NCBI RefSeq assembly: GCF_001039355.2 | Contig: NW_019774648.1 | Coordinates: forward strand, 1 to 62,000 | Reading direction: 5' to 3' | Length of the DNA stretch: 62,000 nt | Source of the DNA: Lingula anatina | Taxonomy: Eukaryota; Brachiopoda; Lingulata; Lingulida; Lingulidae | Part shown: positions 1 to 12,669 of the stretch, one piece after another | Layout: each line of letters opens with the position of its first letter | Numbering within the stretch: position 1 is the first letter of the stretch | Position numbers and translations under genes: made by a program | The notes under the pieces: model-generated | The model's database searches: none | Told to the model about the DNA's origin: nothing | The model's input: the letters and a program-made list of their open reading frames with translations, nothing else

Positions 1-69
1 TCATCACATTTTCTTTTTTCTTTGATAGTAATTAATACATTGCAATATTGCAATATTTGTTTTGGTCAA

Positions 70-1800
70 TTCTCACACTTCTGATTATCAATTTCCAATA
101 AACTTGGCACTTAAAAAATTACAGTCAACTGATTAGCTTATCATAGATTTTTATTGTTGTTAAGCATCTTTTGTGCAAATTTCAGAAATATTGGACAAGA
201 TTTGACAAAGTAATTAACATTTAACTATTTTGAGCCATGGAATTTGCCAGTGTTTTTATGGTAGTTTTATGTTTTCAGAAAAATATTGCCCCAAAGAACA
301 CTTTTCATTTGACACTGACAACTGATCAGCTTATCACAGACTTTTATTGTTGTTAAGCATCATTTGTACAGATTTTATAAACATTGGATGAGATTTGACA
401 AAACTATTAACATTTAACTATTTTAAGTCATGGAATTTGCCAACTTATTTTCAGTGTAATTTTTAATTTTCTCTAATATATTGTCCAAAGAAAATACTTT
501 TCATTAAACACAGTCAACTGATAAGCTTATCACAGATTTTTATTGTTGTTAAGCATCATTTGTACAGATTTTAGAAACATTGGATGAGATTTGACAAAAT
601 TATTAACAGTTAACTATTTTAAGTCATGGAATTTGCCAACTTATTTTCAGTGTAATTTTTAGTTTCCTCTAATATATTGTCCAAAGAAAATACTTTTCGT
701 TAATCACAGTCAACAGATTTTTATTGTAGTTAAGCATCATTTGTGTAAATTTCAGAAGTATTGGACAAGATTTGTCAAAATTATTAACGTTTAACTATTT
801 TGAGCTATGGAATTTGCCAGTGTTTTTATGGTAGTTTTCTGTTTTCAGAAAAATATTGCCCCAAAGAACAGTTTTCATTTGACACTGACAACTGGTCAGC
901 TTATCACAGACTTTTATTGTTGTTAAGCATCATTTGTGCAAATTTCAGAAACATTGGACAAGATTTGTCAAAATTATTAACATTTAAGTATTTTAAGTCA
1001 TGGAATTTGCCAGTGTTTTTATGGNTAATACATTGTCCAAAGAAAATACTTTTCGTTAAACACAGTCAACTGATAAGCTTATCACAGATTTTTATTGTTG
1101 TTAAGCATCATTTGTACAGATTTTAGAAACATTGGATGAGATTTGACAAAATTATTATCATTTAACTATTTTAAGTCATGGAATTTGCCAACTTATTTTC
1201 AGTTTTGTAATTTTTAGTTTTCTCTAATATATTGTCCAAAGAAAATACTTTTCCTTAAATACAGTCAACTGATAAGCTTATCACAGATTTTTATTGTAGT
1301 TAAGCATCATTTGTGTAAATTTCAGAAGTATTGGACAAGATTTGTCAAAATTATTAACGTTTAACTATTTTGAGCTATGGAATTTGCCAGTGTTTTTATG
1401 GTAGTTTTCTGTTTTCAGAAAAATATTGCCCCAAAGAACAGTTTTCATTTGACACTGACAACTGGTCAGCTTATCACAGACTTTTATTGTTGTTAAGCAT
1501 CATTTGTGCAAATTTCAGAAACATTGGACAAGATTTGTCAAAATTATTAACATTTAAGTATTTTAAGTCATGGAATTTGCCAACTTATTTTCAGTGTAAT
1601 TTTTAGTTTTCTTTAATATATTGTCCAAAGAAAATACTTTTCATTAGACACAGTCAACTGATCAGCTTATCACAGATTTTTATTGTTGTTAAGCATCTTT
1701 TCTGCAAATTTCAGAAATATTGGACAAGATTTGACAAAATTATTAATATTTAAGTATTTTGAGCCATGTGCTTTGCCAGTTTTTTCAGTGTAATTTTCAT
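70..1800. repeat. 194-bp tandem satellite array (about 9 units)
   Basis: About nine head-to-tail copies. A conserved anchor (CAGTCAACTGATNAGCTTAT and close variants) recurs near 123, 318, 511, 706 (partly deleted), 885, 1069, 1263, 1458 and 1651, giving a period of about 194 bp. Two unit subtypes are mixed, one reading GAGC(C/T)ATGG and one AAGTCATGG. A block of about 290 bp at 719-1011 recurs nearly unchanged at 1288-1581, a 570-bp shift, so a three-unit higher-order repeat is present. Short open frames here repeat with the array and are not genes. Confidence 0.9.
1025..1025. other. assembly gap marker inside the satellite
   Basis: A single N sits where one unit subtype (ending TGTTTTTATGG) is joined abruptly to the middle of the other (TAATACATTGTCC). 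The local unit is shortened. This is probably a gap or collapsed repeat, so the true array length is uncertain. Confidence 0.7.
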
Positions 1801-2334
1801 TTTTCTGAAGTTAATTTTTCTTTCTTTCCAGAAAGCTGTAATTAATGCTTGGTGCTGCCAGTAATTATGCCACGGGGGATTCAAGGCACAGACCGTGATC
1901 ACAAGATACCGCAAATAGATTTTTAAAATTTTAGAAAATAGATTTTTCATGTGAACACAGCCTAATTCTAATGTAAAGACATTGTTTTTGTGCTGAGCAA
2001 AAGAGATTTTGTTTCACAATAAATCTTTGTAAATCAACCATTTCTTCAGTCTTGGTATGTTCTTTGTTTAACATTGTGACAGTGCATGTTGAGTACTTGA
2101 TAAACATAGCAGTAGCAAGGACTTGTCAAATCACAAGCATATTTTACATATAAATTTAATAACTAAGATCTACCATGACATATATTACATGAATTAGTAA
2201 GCTGTAGTCAAGGACTAATTTTGGCAAGTGGCATAGTCTATTTTTGCAGGTCATTTTTATATACAGTCTGTATGTCTGTACTTATTCTGGTTGGTCTGTC
2301 TGTCTGTGCTGTCGCTATAGCTATATGACACATG

Positions 2335-2462
2335 ATGTTCGGCCCATAACTTCCAAACTATATTTTTGTTCCACTTTTAATTTACTGAGTTGCTTTTTTA
2401 GTAAAGAGGCAGGTTGCTTTTGAAAATCGGCATGATCAGTTTACCTTTATAGTAATTATTCT

Positions 2463-2518
<56 letters not shown>

Positions 2519-2830
2519 ACAGTTTTAGTGACGTTCAACCCATGATTCTTGGACCATATTTTTGTTTTACTTTCACTTCACCAAGTGGCTCAATTTGAAT
2601 AAGAGGCAGGTTGATTTTGAAAATAAGCATTATTGTTTTACATTTCTGGTAATTATTCTGTTTTTTTTTTTTTTTTTTTTTTTTTTTGCACAATTTTTTG
2701 ATGTTTGCCCCATAACTGCCAAACTGTATTTTTGTTTTACTTTAAATTCACTGAGATGCTTTGTTTGGTAAAGAGGCAGGTTACTTTTGAAAATCACCAT
2801 AATCGGTTTACATTTACAATTATTATTTTT
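2335..2830. repeat. three tandem copies of a ~185-bp repeat with internal poly-T tracts
   Basis: Three copies share the order: ATTTTTGTT..ACTTT, then AAGAGGCAGGTT, then TTTGAAAAT, then TAATTATTCTG plus a poly-T run, then GCACA. Poly-T runs lie at about 2464-2516 (over 50 T) and 2660-2687; the third copy has lost its run. The 69-residue frame at 2562-2771 comes from this repeat and is not a gene. Confidence 0.85.
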
Positions 2831-3114
2831 TGTGTGAATTTTTAATTTTTCACATAGAAATTTAAATGGCTTTTATAGCCCATGGAACTGAATCACTTGT
2901 TAGTTTTTCAATGTCAGTGTTACCTGTGCCAGTAGTACATAATATGAGATGGTAAGAGTAATTATGCTGCTTTAAAGCATTATGTAACAGTGCATCAAAA
3001 TTGGCCAAAACATTATTTGGTGCACTTTTTTCTGTGTAATGTCTGAATGTTTGTCAGTTTTGCTTCCTTGTTTTCTGTGTGGTGTCTGTATATTTGCCAG
3101 CTTTACTGTCTAGT

Positions 3115-3405
3115 TTTGTGGAAATTATACATGTATTCTGCTGACTTAAACCTGGGATTGAAACTGATCTGACAATAAATCATGGCCATATTTTACTTGC
3201 AACTTAAACAATGAGTTAAGATCTACCATGGCGTCTTTGTTCAAGAACTAATTTCGGCAGGTGGCATACCTAGTTTGGTAGCTCGTTTTTTAAAGAGAAA
3301 TCAGCATTAATATATGATCTGCTGACTTGAACCTAAAAAACTGATCTGACAATAAATCATAGCCATATTTTACATATAAATTAAATAACTAAGATCTAGC
3401 AAGAC
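3115..3405. repeat. diverged direct repeat pair
   Basis: The segment CTGCTGACTT(A/G)AACCT..ACTGATCTGACAATAAATCAT(G/A)GCCATATTTTAC appears near 3139-3195 and again near 3320-3375. A shorter part (ATTTTACATATAAATT..AACTAAGATCTA) also occurs near 2140-2175. This looks like old dispersed repeat sequence; no coding content is visible. Confidence 0.6.
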
Positions 3406-4027
3406 AGACGACTGTAGACTGCTTCAATTTTAGTTTTAGCAAAACAACTTTTGGGTTTCCATTTCAAAGTATCAAACCACGAATTTTGAGGAGAAACAGT
3501 AACTGGAAGAACTCCTTATATAGAAAAGTAAAAATGCATACTTTACCTAAAATCATCAAGCTCTAAATCGAAAAGGGATTTGGAGATTATGATTAAAACA
3601 GAAGTCACCTAAAAGTTAGCACTTTCCAGGAACGCGTTACATGTAGCAGCAGCTTTTAACAAAACTGACATGGTGAATTTGAGGAGACGTCTGAGCTAAG
3701 AACCTGTAATTGATTAAAATGTGTTCACAAAGAAAAATATCTGGATGTTGTTATGGATGATGAAAACAGACAAATCCTTAGTCGTTTTCGCGTTTGTGCA
3801 TGTAAATTTCACATTCATACAGGTTGATACACAAACATTTATCTTCACTGGTGTGTCACAATGAAATTCAGTCAAACGTGCACGACGTCTTTGCTGCGCC
3901 GTTTATATCCGACGCCCGAGACGCCAGTTAATTAATGCACAGCTTTATGCGCGTAATTTTTGGTCGACCACCCCCCTTTTCCTTCGTTATTATTATTTTC
4001 TCAGTGGTTATCCCCACTCCTCACTAA

Positions 4028-4320
4028 GGCCCCATTCAAAACAGATGATCCGAGTAGTAACTGATCCGCCGACTAAATATGGCCGACCACACTTCAAAAG
4101 AGCTAGGTGCCGCTGATTCTCGATGGTCTCCCCGCCTCCACACGCGCCGTCGCTGCAGGCACCTAGCAATTACACCTCGGAGTCGAGATGTGATCCATTT
4201 TATGGCGCGTGTGGAGGCGGGAAGATCATTAGGAATCAGCGACATCTCTTTTGAAGTGTTGTCGGCCATAATTAGTCGGCGGATCAGTTAGTACTTGGAT
4301 TATGTATTCTGAATGGCGCC
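4028..4320. mobile_element. palindromic MITE (Harbinger-like), TAA target duplication
   Basis: A foldback element with imperfect terminal inverted repeats of about 100 bp. The left end begins GGCCCCATTCAAAACAGATG and the right end, read in reverse complement, begins GGCGCCATTCAGAATACATA. Both arms then share ACTGATCCGCCGACTAA and ATGGCCGAC. TAA flanks both sides (4025-4027 and 4321-4323). There is no transposase, so it is non-autonomous. A 3-bp TWA target duplication is characteristic of PIF/Harbinger elements. The facing open frames at 4036-4291 are products of the palindrome. Confidence 0.85.
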
Positions 4321-5432
4321 TAATATTCCGCTCCTAGGCACTCTGTTGAATTGGTAATCTTTTGGTCAAGTTAAGAGTGCAAATTTTTTATGCCTATAGT
4401 TTTGTGCCTTGTAGTTCTTATAGTCTTAAAACAGTCTAATTCATGTTTTAATTGAGAATAATAATAAAAAATAACCTCATTCATTTGGGATGAAAGTCTA
4501 TGGACAAAACAAAATGGCGTGTTTGTATAATAACCTGATGGTAGCGTTTTAGATTTAGGGAAATCAGCTATGGGTCTTCTCTAACACAATCCCACGACAA
4601 TGCTATTATTATGTAACCAGGTGAGCAACTTGGTGAGAGGTAATCAGATAGGACCAAGGTCAGGAGGAAGAGGAAGACACCTCATTGTCACAATTTCCAC
4701 ACGTAGACTGAAATTTTTGCACTGCAAACTGATGTAGTTTGTTGTAAGTATTTTATAGTTGACATAATAGGCAACACAGGTCGGTTTATGTTGACGATAT
4801 GTTATGAAAAAGTATGCATTTCCCACTTTAGGGGTATATGGCTCTTGGGTATATTCCATTGACAAGAATGCCGAAATGAGCTTGAAAAGTTAAACAATTT
4901 AACGTTGCTTTTTCCAGCAGGAAAGTATTTGCTCATAAAGAAGTGAGAAGATTATCCCAGCCGTCCAAAGGTCTGAACGCGTGATTCCGTGTTAAACAAA
5001 GCAAGACGACCAAACAGGTAACTACCGGTACATTCTCAGCTCCCAATAGATACCTTTTTTCTTACGACAGTGGTTTGTACCAATATATCCTGTTAATTAA
5101 AGTTATCTGACACTAAGCATGGTTTTCTAGAGAACTAGGGATATGGCTTAGCAAAGATAGATAAATATAAAGATTAGTATGTTGACGTGTAACAGTGCGT
5201 ACAGGGCATGCAATAGTAATGATGTCGTTGTAATCTGTACATGTGTCATTGTATAGAACGTGTAGATTCAACATACTGAGGATATATCTGTTCTTGTAAT
5301 ATGATTATGATATCTCTTAATGCATACCGAAATGGATCTGTGCAAAGATTATATTTCAGTTTATCAAATCCTTAGATATTTTTCTTGTATGTGGATTTTG
5401 TGTAATCTATTTCATTTTTTATTTAATTTCAG

Positions 5433-5564
5433 CAATTCGTAACAACCCGCTACGATGAGATTGGACGCACTCCCAGAAAAGACAACAGATTTGCCAGCGC
5501 CCGCACCCATAACAACGTTGTCTTGCGTGTCGAAGTTTGTCGTTTGGTCAACTTGCAGGGTTGA
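5433..5564 (+). CDS. candidate 3'-terminal coding exon of an unrecognised gene
   Basis: A clean acceptor (ATTTAATTTCAG) is followed by 43 open codons and TGA. The predicted peptide starts QFVTTRYDEIGRTPRK and ends VEVCRLVNLQG. A perfect AATAAA at 5675-5680 lies about 110 nt past the stop, as expected for a last exon. The stretch is less AT-rich than its surroundings. I do not recognise the peptide and could not find a convincing upstream exon, so this could be chance. A longer open frame on the opposite strand (5450-5665) has no supporting signals. Confidence 0.35.
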   Translation, partial: QFVTTRYDEIGRTPRKDNRFASARTHNNVVLRVEVCRLVNLQG

Positions 5565-5699
5565 GATTTGATTTGGTTTGAAATGTAATGTTTGCTTTGG
5601 GTTGTAATTTTTGTATCAAAACGTGTATCGAATGAAGTGCAGCGCGCAACAAATGTTTTATTCATGAAACTTCTAATAAAATGGACTAAATTTAAGCGT

Positions 5700-8600
5700 C
5701 AACCCTGCACGTCGCTGGTGTAAATAAGTTGTAGTACAGCACTCTATCCGCACACGATCTTTTCATTGTTATTTATTGATTTTTTTTTTTTTTTTTTTTT
5801 TTTTGTTCATACCCACCAGTTTCCGAACCTGAACAACTTAATCAAAAAAGTGGCTTGCTAAGTGATCTATGAAAATAAAATTAAATTGTTGTATAATTAT
5901 CATTAAAGATACATACAAAGTCAATTTTTTGTCCTAAAAACCAACCAAATGCCAGCATATAGTTTCAAGTAGTATAACTAAGAGAATTACCAAAAGGCAT
6001 TGTTTAATTTTACCCAAAAGTGATGTTTGAACAGATTTTTCTGCTAGCATTCTATGCTGTTATGTCAATGGGGCAAAGTAGGTCACGAAAGTAGGTTAAA
6101 TTGACAACCAAAAATTTAAAGAAAGGGGCACTCTCTTTTATGGTTGATCGGGTGATTTATTCAGTTTATCCCTCGGCATGTCGAATTTATTAGATTCGTA
6201 GAAGAAACTAGTAGAAGTGGTTTACATGTGTTACTGGGAATTCGCGCTCCACCGATGCTCGGTTCGTATGTACTATTAAGTGATGTGCAGGTAGAGCACT
6301 GTGCTAGTGCGACCGGTTTAATGCTTGGTTGTAAAATTATGTGTGTGGGCAATTATGTAATAAGACGCTTTATTATGCATTTGAAAATGCATGTTTATTC
6401 GTATTAAATTTGATTTTAATGAAGTTAACTCTAGGGAAAAAATACGCCGCGATTCCATTATGTAAAATGCAAACAATCTATATTGTGATTTCATTGGCCG
6501 GATGAAATGAACAAGGTGTAAATGTACAGTAAACTGTAAACGCTGTAATCCAAATTATGAAATTTTAGAGTATAAAATTATAAAATGTACTCAAGTTATT
6601 GCGGAATTGCCCACACGTATTGAAAAACAGGTCTTTCTAAAATTATGACGCATGGTAAGAATAAACTTCCTTTGGTTCCGGGTGTTTTGATGTACTAGTA
6701 GTGTGTCTGATCAGTGATAGATCCATAGTTTTATTACTTAGAGGGGGTGGAAATGTTTGTATTTTCAGAAAATCAAACCAGGGGTTGGGTTAGTTTTTTT
6801 TTCGAAATTGGTAAGTTTTTGTTATTAAAAAAAGGAAAATTAACTTTTTACCTTCATTACAAAGCGGAACTGTTCACAAAGAGAAACAGTGAATAGTAGA
6901 AAGTGTTTCCTTTTGCGTCTTTTGTCAATTAAAATGTATATGTAGGACTGGCATTTATCGCATCTTTTACAATTTGAAATTTTGAAAAATCCCTATCAAA
7001 TTCGTATCGAAAACTACAATTGTCGCAAAGCTCTGTTTTGGGGGTAATAGGTATTTCCTAGTAATTAAACGAACTTATGTAGACTGTTATCTTTTGTCAA
7101 TCCTCTAAAACACGGAATTTTCCTGTTAGTTTCCAATTCACTGACTTATTGTCTAAAAATCCTTTTTCTTTTGTGATTCTTATGTCTAATCAAATATGAA
7201 AAATCGAGATACTATCAGAAAAATGACACTTTGATTGGTTAGAGTAAGTTTTACACAAAATTGAAAGGTCAGTATTTTATTTAATGTTGATCTTGTACTT
7301 GGTATTTTCTTAATTCTGTTTTGCGAACGGGATTAAGGGATGGTTGAGAACAAAAGGCCTGATTAGGTGTCAGTCCTGCAGTGCTGTTGGGTTATTTTTA
7401 CTAAGTGTTTCTTGATCACTGAGCACCAGAGGTCTTTGAGTTTATTAGCAATTCCTGAGTAAATGTGGTAAGTTATTTTAAGTAAACTGGTTTTCGCATA
7501 ATCTTTTCAATTTTGTTGAGGAAGTTGTGGTGTCATGAGTGTGTACCCGCGTGCGGGGGAAACGCTTACATGAGATCATATGCATTTTGAATTTTCAATT
7601 TGATACCACCTTTGAATTTGGATAAAAATGCCCCTCGGTAAAATTTTGGATCAGTCACAAGACAAATACACCAATGTCAACTTTGAACAACGGCTGTAAA
7701 ATACTTCACGTCAAATCTTTAACTCTCTCTTTCAAGTCGCAGCAAAAACCTAAGAATTTCTTGTTCTGGTCAGTATTATGTCGTCTCGTATGTAGTGTTC
7801 TTGAACACTTTTTCAAAACCAAAACGATTGATCTTGAGCGACAATTTTCAAAATGCATAGAACCTCCGACACATTTAGTTATAGATAGTTGTATTTAAGC
7901 TTGATTTACATCTCGAAATGCGAAGTCGTTATAAAAATTACTTTTTATGTAGAGCCAAAACGTAATGTATGGGTTTTGCATACATCTGTATAGTGGAATT
8001 ACTTGTATTTGTTATAATAAACGTACATAAAAGTTGCAAGATATGTAGTTTAAAAAATGTGCAAAATGTCCTTCCTGACTTTATTTTCCATCTCGCGATG
8101 ATCGGGAGTCTTGTACAATGTACACTGTATGTATTCGTTGTATGACACCAAAGACCGGGAGTTGGCACCTTATGCGCGTTCTTTCTTTTAACACCCAAAG
8201 CAACTGGAATTCAAGTAGGCGTAAAAAGTGGGTGGATTTAGGTAGAGGCTACCCCCAGAGCTTCTCAGTCTGGATAATCGTTATTGCTGGCGGCGTGTAA
8301 ATTGTGTCGGCAGCAGGATTAAAGTAAGGACATTAGGGGCGTGCAACAATGTGCTTATACCTTTTTTCTCAGTATTTTATTTATTTATTCATTTTTTTAG
8401 CTTTGGAACTTATCTATCGATATATAAATAAGAAGCGAGAAAACTTTAATACATACAATATGTAGCTCGTAAAAATTTTAAAATCGATGATGTATTTTTA
8501 CAAATGAATTAAACGGTTTTTTAAAATATACATGTATAATATATATATTTTACATGTATAATATATTGACTGCATAGCAGGTGTTTTTCCCTTGTCACGT

Positions 8601-8980
8601 GCACCCTATACCATCTTATCATTGTAAAGTTACAGTGGAGCCATGATAAAACTTTATTTCTCAATGACCTATTGGAAGGACAGGTACATCGTATGTTATT
8701 TTGAAAATAAATGGAAAAAATGTAGACAGATTCGTAAATAAGGAAGTTTGCAGCATTAAGTAAATGAATCTGATTGGTTGGAATTCAGGTAGATGGTTGC
8801 TGTATCTACAACAGGTTGTTCGTTTTGCAGGAACGTAGTTACATGTAGATCTAAATTTCACACCACACCTGTAATAAGAGAATATAAGCCTTCCGCCGTA
8901 AATTACAGTGGTCTAACCACGGCTATTACTTATGAGTATGCCCATAGCACATTATTGGCTCAACATCAGAACACTTTTGT
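5700..8980. other. non-coding stretch, no gene recognised
   Basis: AT-rich sequence with a poly-T run near 5780-5804 and a TACATGTATAATATAT-type AT repeat around 8525-8572. Only short open frames occur, and none resembles a known domain or has a consistent splice context. The stretch near 6715-6760 (CAGTGATAGATCC..GAGGGGGTGG) resembles the ends of common dispersed repeats. Confidence 0.6.
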
Positions 8981-8984
8981 GTGA

Positions 8985-10100
8985 ATTAGAGTTGCCAAAG
9001 ATTAACAATATCCTGTAATTAACAATACACGTAAATTTGATATGAAAAGTTACACCAGTTACATCAGGCGCCTAAGCATAGATGAAACGGTAATCAAAAC
9101 ATATGAACACAGGCAAGGAAAAATGCTTTTAATTTGTGTGAATTTTTCAAATGATTTTCTATATTTTCTATAATTTAATTGTGCATTTCAGTTTTTAAGG
9201 TAAAGAGTGCAACCACACACAAATTGATTAAAGCAATAACAATAATGATGAAGATGAAGATGAAATAAATAAGTGAATGAATAGAAGGATAAATAAAGAA
9301 AACATAATAAAAATAAAAAGTAAAAACAGCTTTAGATATTCAGCATCTTCTCTTTTCCATTTGTGAACACACATATCACAAGTAAATAAAAGATGTCATG
9401 ACATTCAGCAGCAGAAATGTTGACATAATACAAGAAATATATTATCTTTTTCAATAAAAATACACTTGCGAACCTCTTTTATTTCGTACAGTGCGAGCAG
9501 AATGGCCGATTTTGAGTGTTCCGGCCGTTTCTCGGCTGCTACTTGCAGGTGTCTTTCAAAGGCAAATTTTTATGTTAGATGAGATATTTTTGCAAAAAGC
9601 ACACTATGTAATGTTAGGCAACCTTTGCCAAAGCGTAAATATAACCTATTCAATTTACTTTAATAGTATTTAAGATAGCAGAAATAAAAGTGAAGCATTA
9701 TTATGAAAAAAAATATTGAGAATGATATGATTCTCATTCTTGGGAGCATAGATAAAGGTGTTAGCTACACTGTGAAGTATCTGTCCTCAAGGCTGTTTTA
9801 GGTGATATTATCACGAATGCAAAGCCCTTCTTTCTAATTTTCACTTACAAGTAATTATCCTAGATTTTGCTTCCTATGCCGATTGCATAACACGTACAAC
9901 GATCACGTTTCTTATTTTATTAACATTTTGGTATTACTGGAGACCTTTACCCAGTAGGGTGGGTATATTTTGGGAAAAAAGTAAAAAGCTTACAAGCGAT
10001 TACACTAAATTTGAACTGTTGTACATTGGCCATTGTGTTTGTTTTTCGTTCTAATCACTGAAGCGTGTACGAAGTTTCTGTCAACGCTATGGTCCCTCTA
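8985..10100. repeat. flank of GPCR tandem unit 1
   Basis: This flank is co-linear with 11585-12690 and 20885-21975. Shared blocks include AATTAGAGTTGCCAA(A/G)GATTA near 8984 and 11587, GATGAAAAGTTACACC..AGGCGCCTAAGC, a GAATGAATAGA(A/T)GGATAAATA stretch near 9275, GGCAGGTGTCTTT near 9546, and TATGTAATGTTAGGCAA near 9605. It marks the extent of the duplicated block rather than a gene. The sequence is more diverged than between units 2 and 3, so this copy is probably older. Confidence 0.75.
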
Positions 10101-10130
10101 TCTGGTGTGAGCATGTCGGCAATTGCTGGA
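10068..10130 (+). pseudogene. MAM-domain last-exon remnant (unit 1)
   Basis: One plus frame reads SVNAMVPLSGVSMS and matches the intact MAM exon at 41643-41735 (TVNAVAHLSGVAVS) at most positions. It follows an acceptor-like CTAATCACTG where the related units have TTATCAG. It overlaps the antisense 3' end of the GPCR pseudogene. No upstream MAM exon is evident in this unit. Confidence 0.55.
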
Positions 10131-10870
10131 TAACAATTTGCTGAAGGAGGTTCTTAACTTTCCAGACGACCAAATGTAGAAGATTAGATTCAATGCTGAA
10201 TGGAAATACATCAGTGATGTCACAAGCAGAACAAGAGAACAAGATAACCAATGCTGGTAGTAAAACCGAGAAAAATCGAAGGGATGTAATTTAAGAAGAA
10301 CATCGTTGTCAGAATCAGTGCTATTTTTAAAGTCAAAATGTCTGCTTTTGTATTGCGACCGAAGCCGTAAGGACAGTGGTCGTGTTATGGGCTGCCCCAG
10401 CAACACCTTGGTTAGTCTCACTGTTGTTCGTGTTAGTTGTCAGTATTGCTATAGATCTACGGGAGCGCAAACAACAAAATATCACTGTGTAGAATGTAAT
10501 GCTGACCACAAAACTGATAACTGCAGCAATAAAGACTATAAGTCAAGTTTTTCTATGTTCTTTCTCCATAAGTTCTTTGTAAAACATATGATAAAACGTG
10601 TAAATGGTGTCTTTTTTTCTTCAAAAGGTATGTCATTTGACAGGGAAACATCACGCTGTGGTTGTCGCACTTTTGTTGGTGTCAGTTGGCACTATAACTA
10701 TAGATCTACGGGAGCGCAAAGAGCAAATTATCAATTTGTAGAATGTCATGCTGACCACAAAACTGATTACGGCAGCAATGAAGACTAAAAGCCAAGTTTT
10801 CTCATTTTCTGTCTCCCTAAATTCCTAGTGTTTTTGTTCTTCAAAAGGTATGCCGTATGGCAGGGCAGAC
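10098..10870 (-). pseudogene. GPCR pseudogene (unit 1) with internal tandem duplication
   Basis: Decayed copy of the rhodopsin-like receptors at 12695-13765 and 21976-23043. The 3' part still encodes a TM7 and tail segment (HSALNLIFYIWSSGKLRTSF), so the NPxxY motif has become NLIFY and frames shift upstream. The TM5 to third-loop segment is present twice in a row: DNA near 10420-10660 (GCTATAGATCTACGGGAGCGC through a block like TATGTCATTTGACAGGG) repeats at about 10661-10870. Sequences for TM1-TM4 are absent. The plus-strand open frame at 10306-10788 is an antisense shadow of this pseudogene. Confidence 0.85.
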
Positions 10871-10984
10871 TTGCTTTCTAACCTTTATATGGAGCTTTCT
10901 TTTTTCAAATTATCGGCCATATTAGAAATTAGGAAGGCAATAAAGTTAAAAGATTTTACTATTTATGCGTGGTTTTTATGGCTC

Positions 10985-11345
10985 TGTTCATTCCAGAAAA
11001 AAATTCCTCTCCCACCCTGTGGCCTGACGTACCAACTACCACATCTGTGGGAGCGGGCCCTAGGAGACATCCTGCGCAGACTGTCACCACGTGACACTTT
11101 CACAACTGAAAATCGCTTCGCCTGAAGAAGGTCTAGTTATTCATGTATTCACCTGGGCCCCTTATCTCGAAAGCATCGCGCATTGCGCCCGAGTTCAAGC
11201 GTCTCGATTCCATAACTCGCTCATACTCGCCCCATATAATAGCCTCGAAATAAAAGGTGATATCGCTATTCTCAATTCGCGATGCTTTCGAGTTACGGAG
11301 CCCTGAATAGCCTCATTCCCTGAGGAAGATGTTCTGTCAGACAAC
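10985..11345. repeat. dispersed repeat end plus embedded foldback element
   Basis: TACCAACTACCACATCTGTG..CGGGCCCT(A/G)GGAGACATCC(T/C)GCGCAGACT..GCCTGAAGAAG recurs at 20335-20440, so it is a dispersed repeat or part of the duplicated GPCR block. Inside, at 11155-11306, lies a hairpin-forming piece. Its left arm GGGCCCCTTATCTCGAAAGC pairs with right-arm sequence GCTTTCGAGTTACGGAGCCC. The matching position at 20440 lacks this piece. No clear target duplication was found for the foldback. Confidence 0.65.
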
Positions 11346-11769
11346 AAAATATTGGACGTAAATCTATTTAAATATTAAGCTGTTGAGTGAAGAAAAATTA
11401 CTTCATTCATATAACATAACACAGCTGATGAAATTCTTCTCGAACTTGTATTTCGTTCTTTTGGTTGATAACCACATCTTTGACGCAAATTTCTTCCCAT
11501 AACATTTGAATATCGGGGGGTGATAATTGAACATCAATATATGTATACAAGGAATACAAGCAATATCACGGTGATAATCCTGCTTGAATTAGAGTTGCCA
11601 AGGATTATCAATAATCTGTAATAAATAGCACACGTACACCTGATATGAAAAATTACACGTGCTTACAGGTGCCCAAGCTTAGATTACATACTCATGAAAC
11701 TTTTTCATGTGATTTTTCTTTGTTTCCCCTAATTTATTTGTGCCTTTCAGTTTTTAAAGTAAAATTGTC

Positions 11770-11773
<4 letters not shown>

Positions 11774-11803
<30 letters not shown>
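11774..11803. repeat. (CA)n microsatellite
   Basis: About 15 perfect AC/CA dinucleotides. The matching position in unit 3 (near 21070) has only a few, so the run expanded after the duplication. Confidence 0.9.
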
Positions 11804-11805
<2 letters not shown>

Positions 11806-12669
11806 TTGATAAAAGAAATATCAACAATTATGATACAGATAAAAGATGGACATGAATAAGTGAATGAAAAGATGAATAATACAAAAAGATAATTCATAAA
11901 AATGAAATATATATCAGCTTTATTTTAGATATTTAACAACTTTCTTCTTCCCATTTATGACCAAACATATCACATATAACCAAAAATGTAGGTTTTAAGC
12001 ACCAATGTTGGCATACATCATCTTAATTTAATCTTTTTGAATAAAAATAAATTTACAAACCTCTTCTATTTCCTAGGAGCAAGAAGAATGGTCATTCTTG
12101 AATATGTTCCGTTCCTCGTACTGGCAGGTGTCTTTTAAATGCAAACATTTTATGTTAAATGAGTAATTCTTGCAAAGAAGACACTATGTAATGTTAGGCA
12201 ATGTTTGCCAAAGTATAAATATAACCTATCAGTTTTAATGGCATATCAAACAAAAGGAGTAAATGTCAAGATAATTATGAAATAATTAAAGAGAATTCTA
12301 TTATTCTCATTCTAGGAGCTGAAATGGAGCTGTTTGTTCCACTGTTAAGTATCTGACCTCAAGGTGGATTCAGGTGACGTTACCGCGAATACATAGGCTA
12401 TTTTTAGAATTCTCACTTACTTATTGTAGATTTTTTCTTGCTTTAACTATGCCTTATATACAACAATACAAGTACAAAATACACGACGTTTCTTATCTAT
12501 TAAAAATGGTTAATCAAAGTTTTGGCATTACTGCAGACTTTTTGCCAGTAGACCTAGTTGTGGGTGGTATTTCAAAAATGTTTAAGTAAACACGTGATTA
12601 CCTTACAGTAAGACTGAACTGTTTTACATCGGTCATTGGGTTTTTCTTTATTATCAGTGAAGCGTTGGA

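Noticed and set aside
1-1800. Regular spaced repeats as a possible CRISPR array
   Set aside because: Units are contiguous ~194-bp tandem copies without unique spacers, in an animal genome; this is satellite DNA.
10306-10788. 160-residue plus-strand open frame
   Set aside because: It is the antisense shadow of the GPCR pseudogene; its repeated Cys-rich segments come from the internal duplication.
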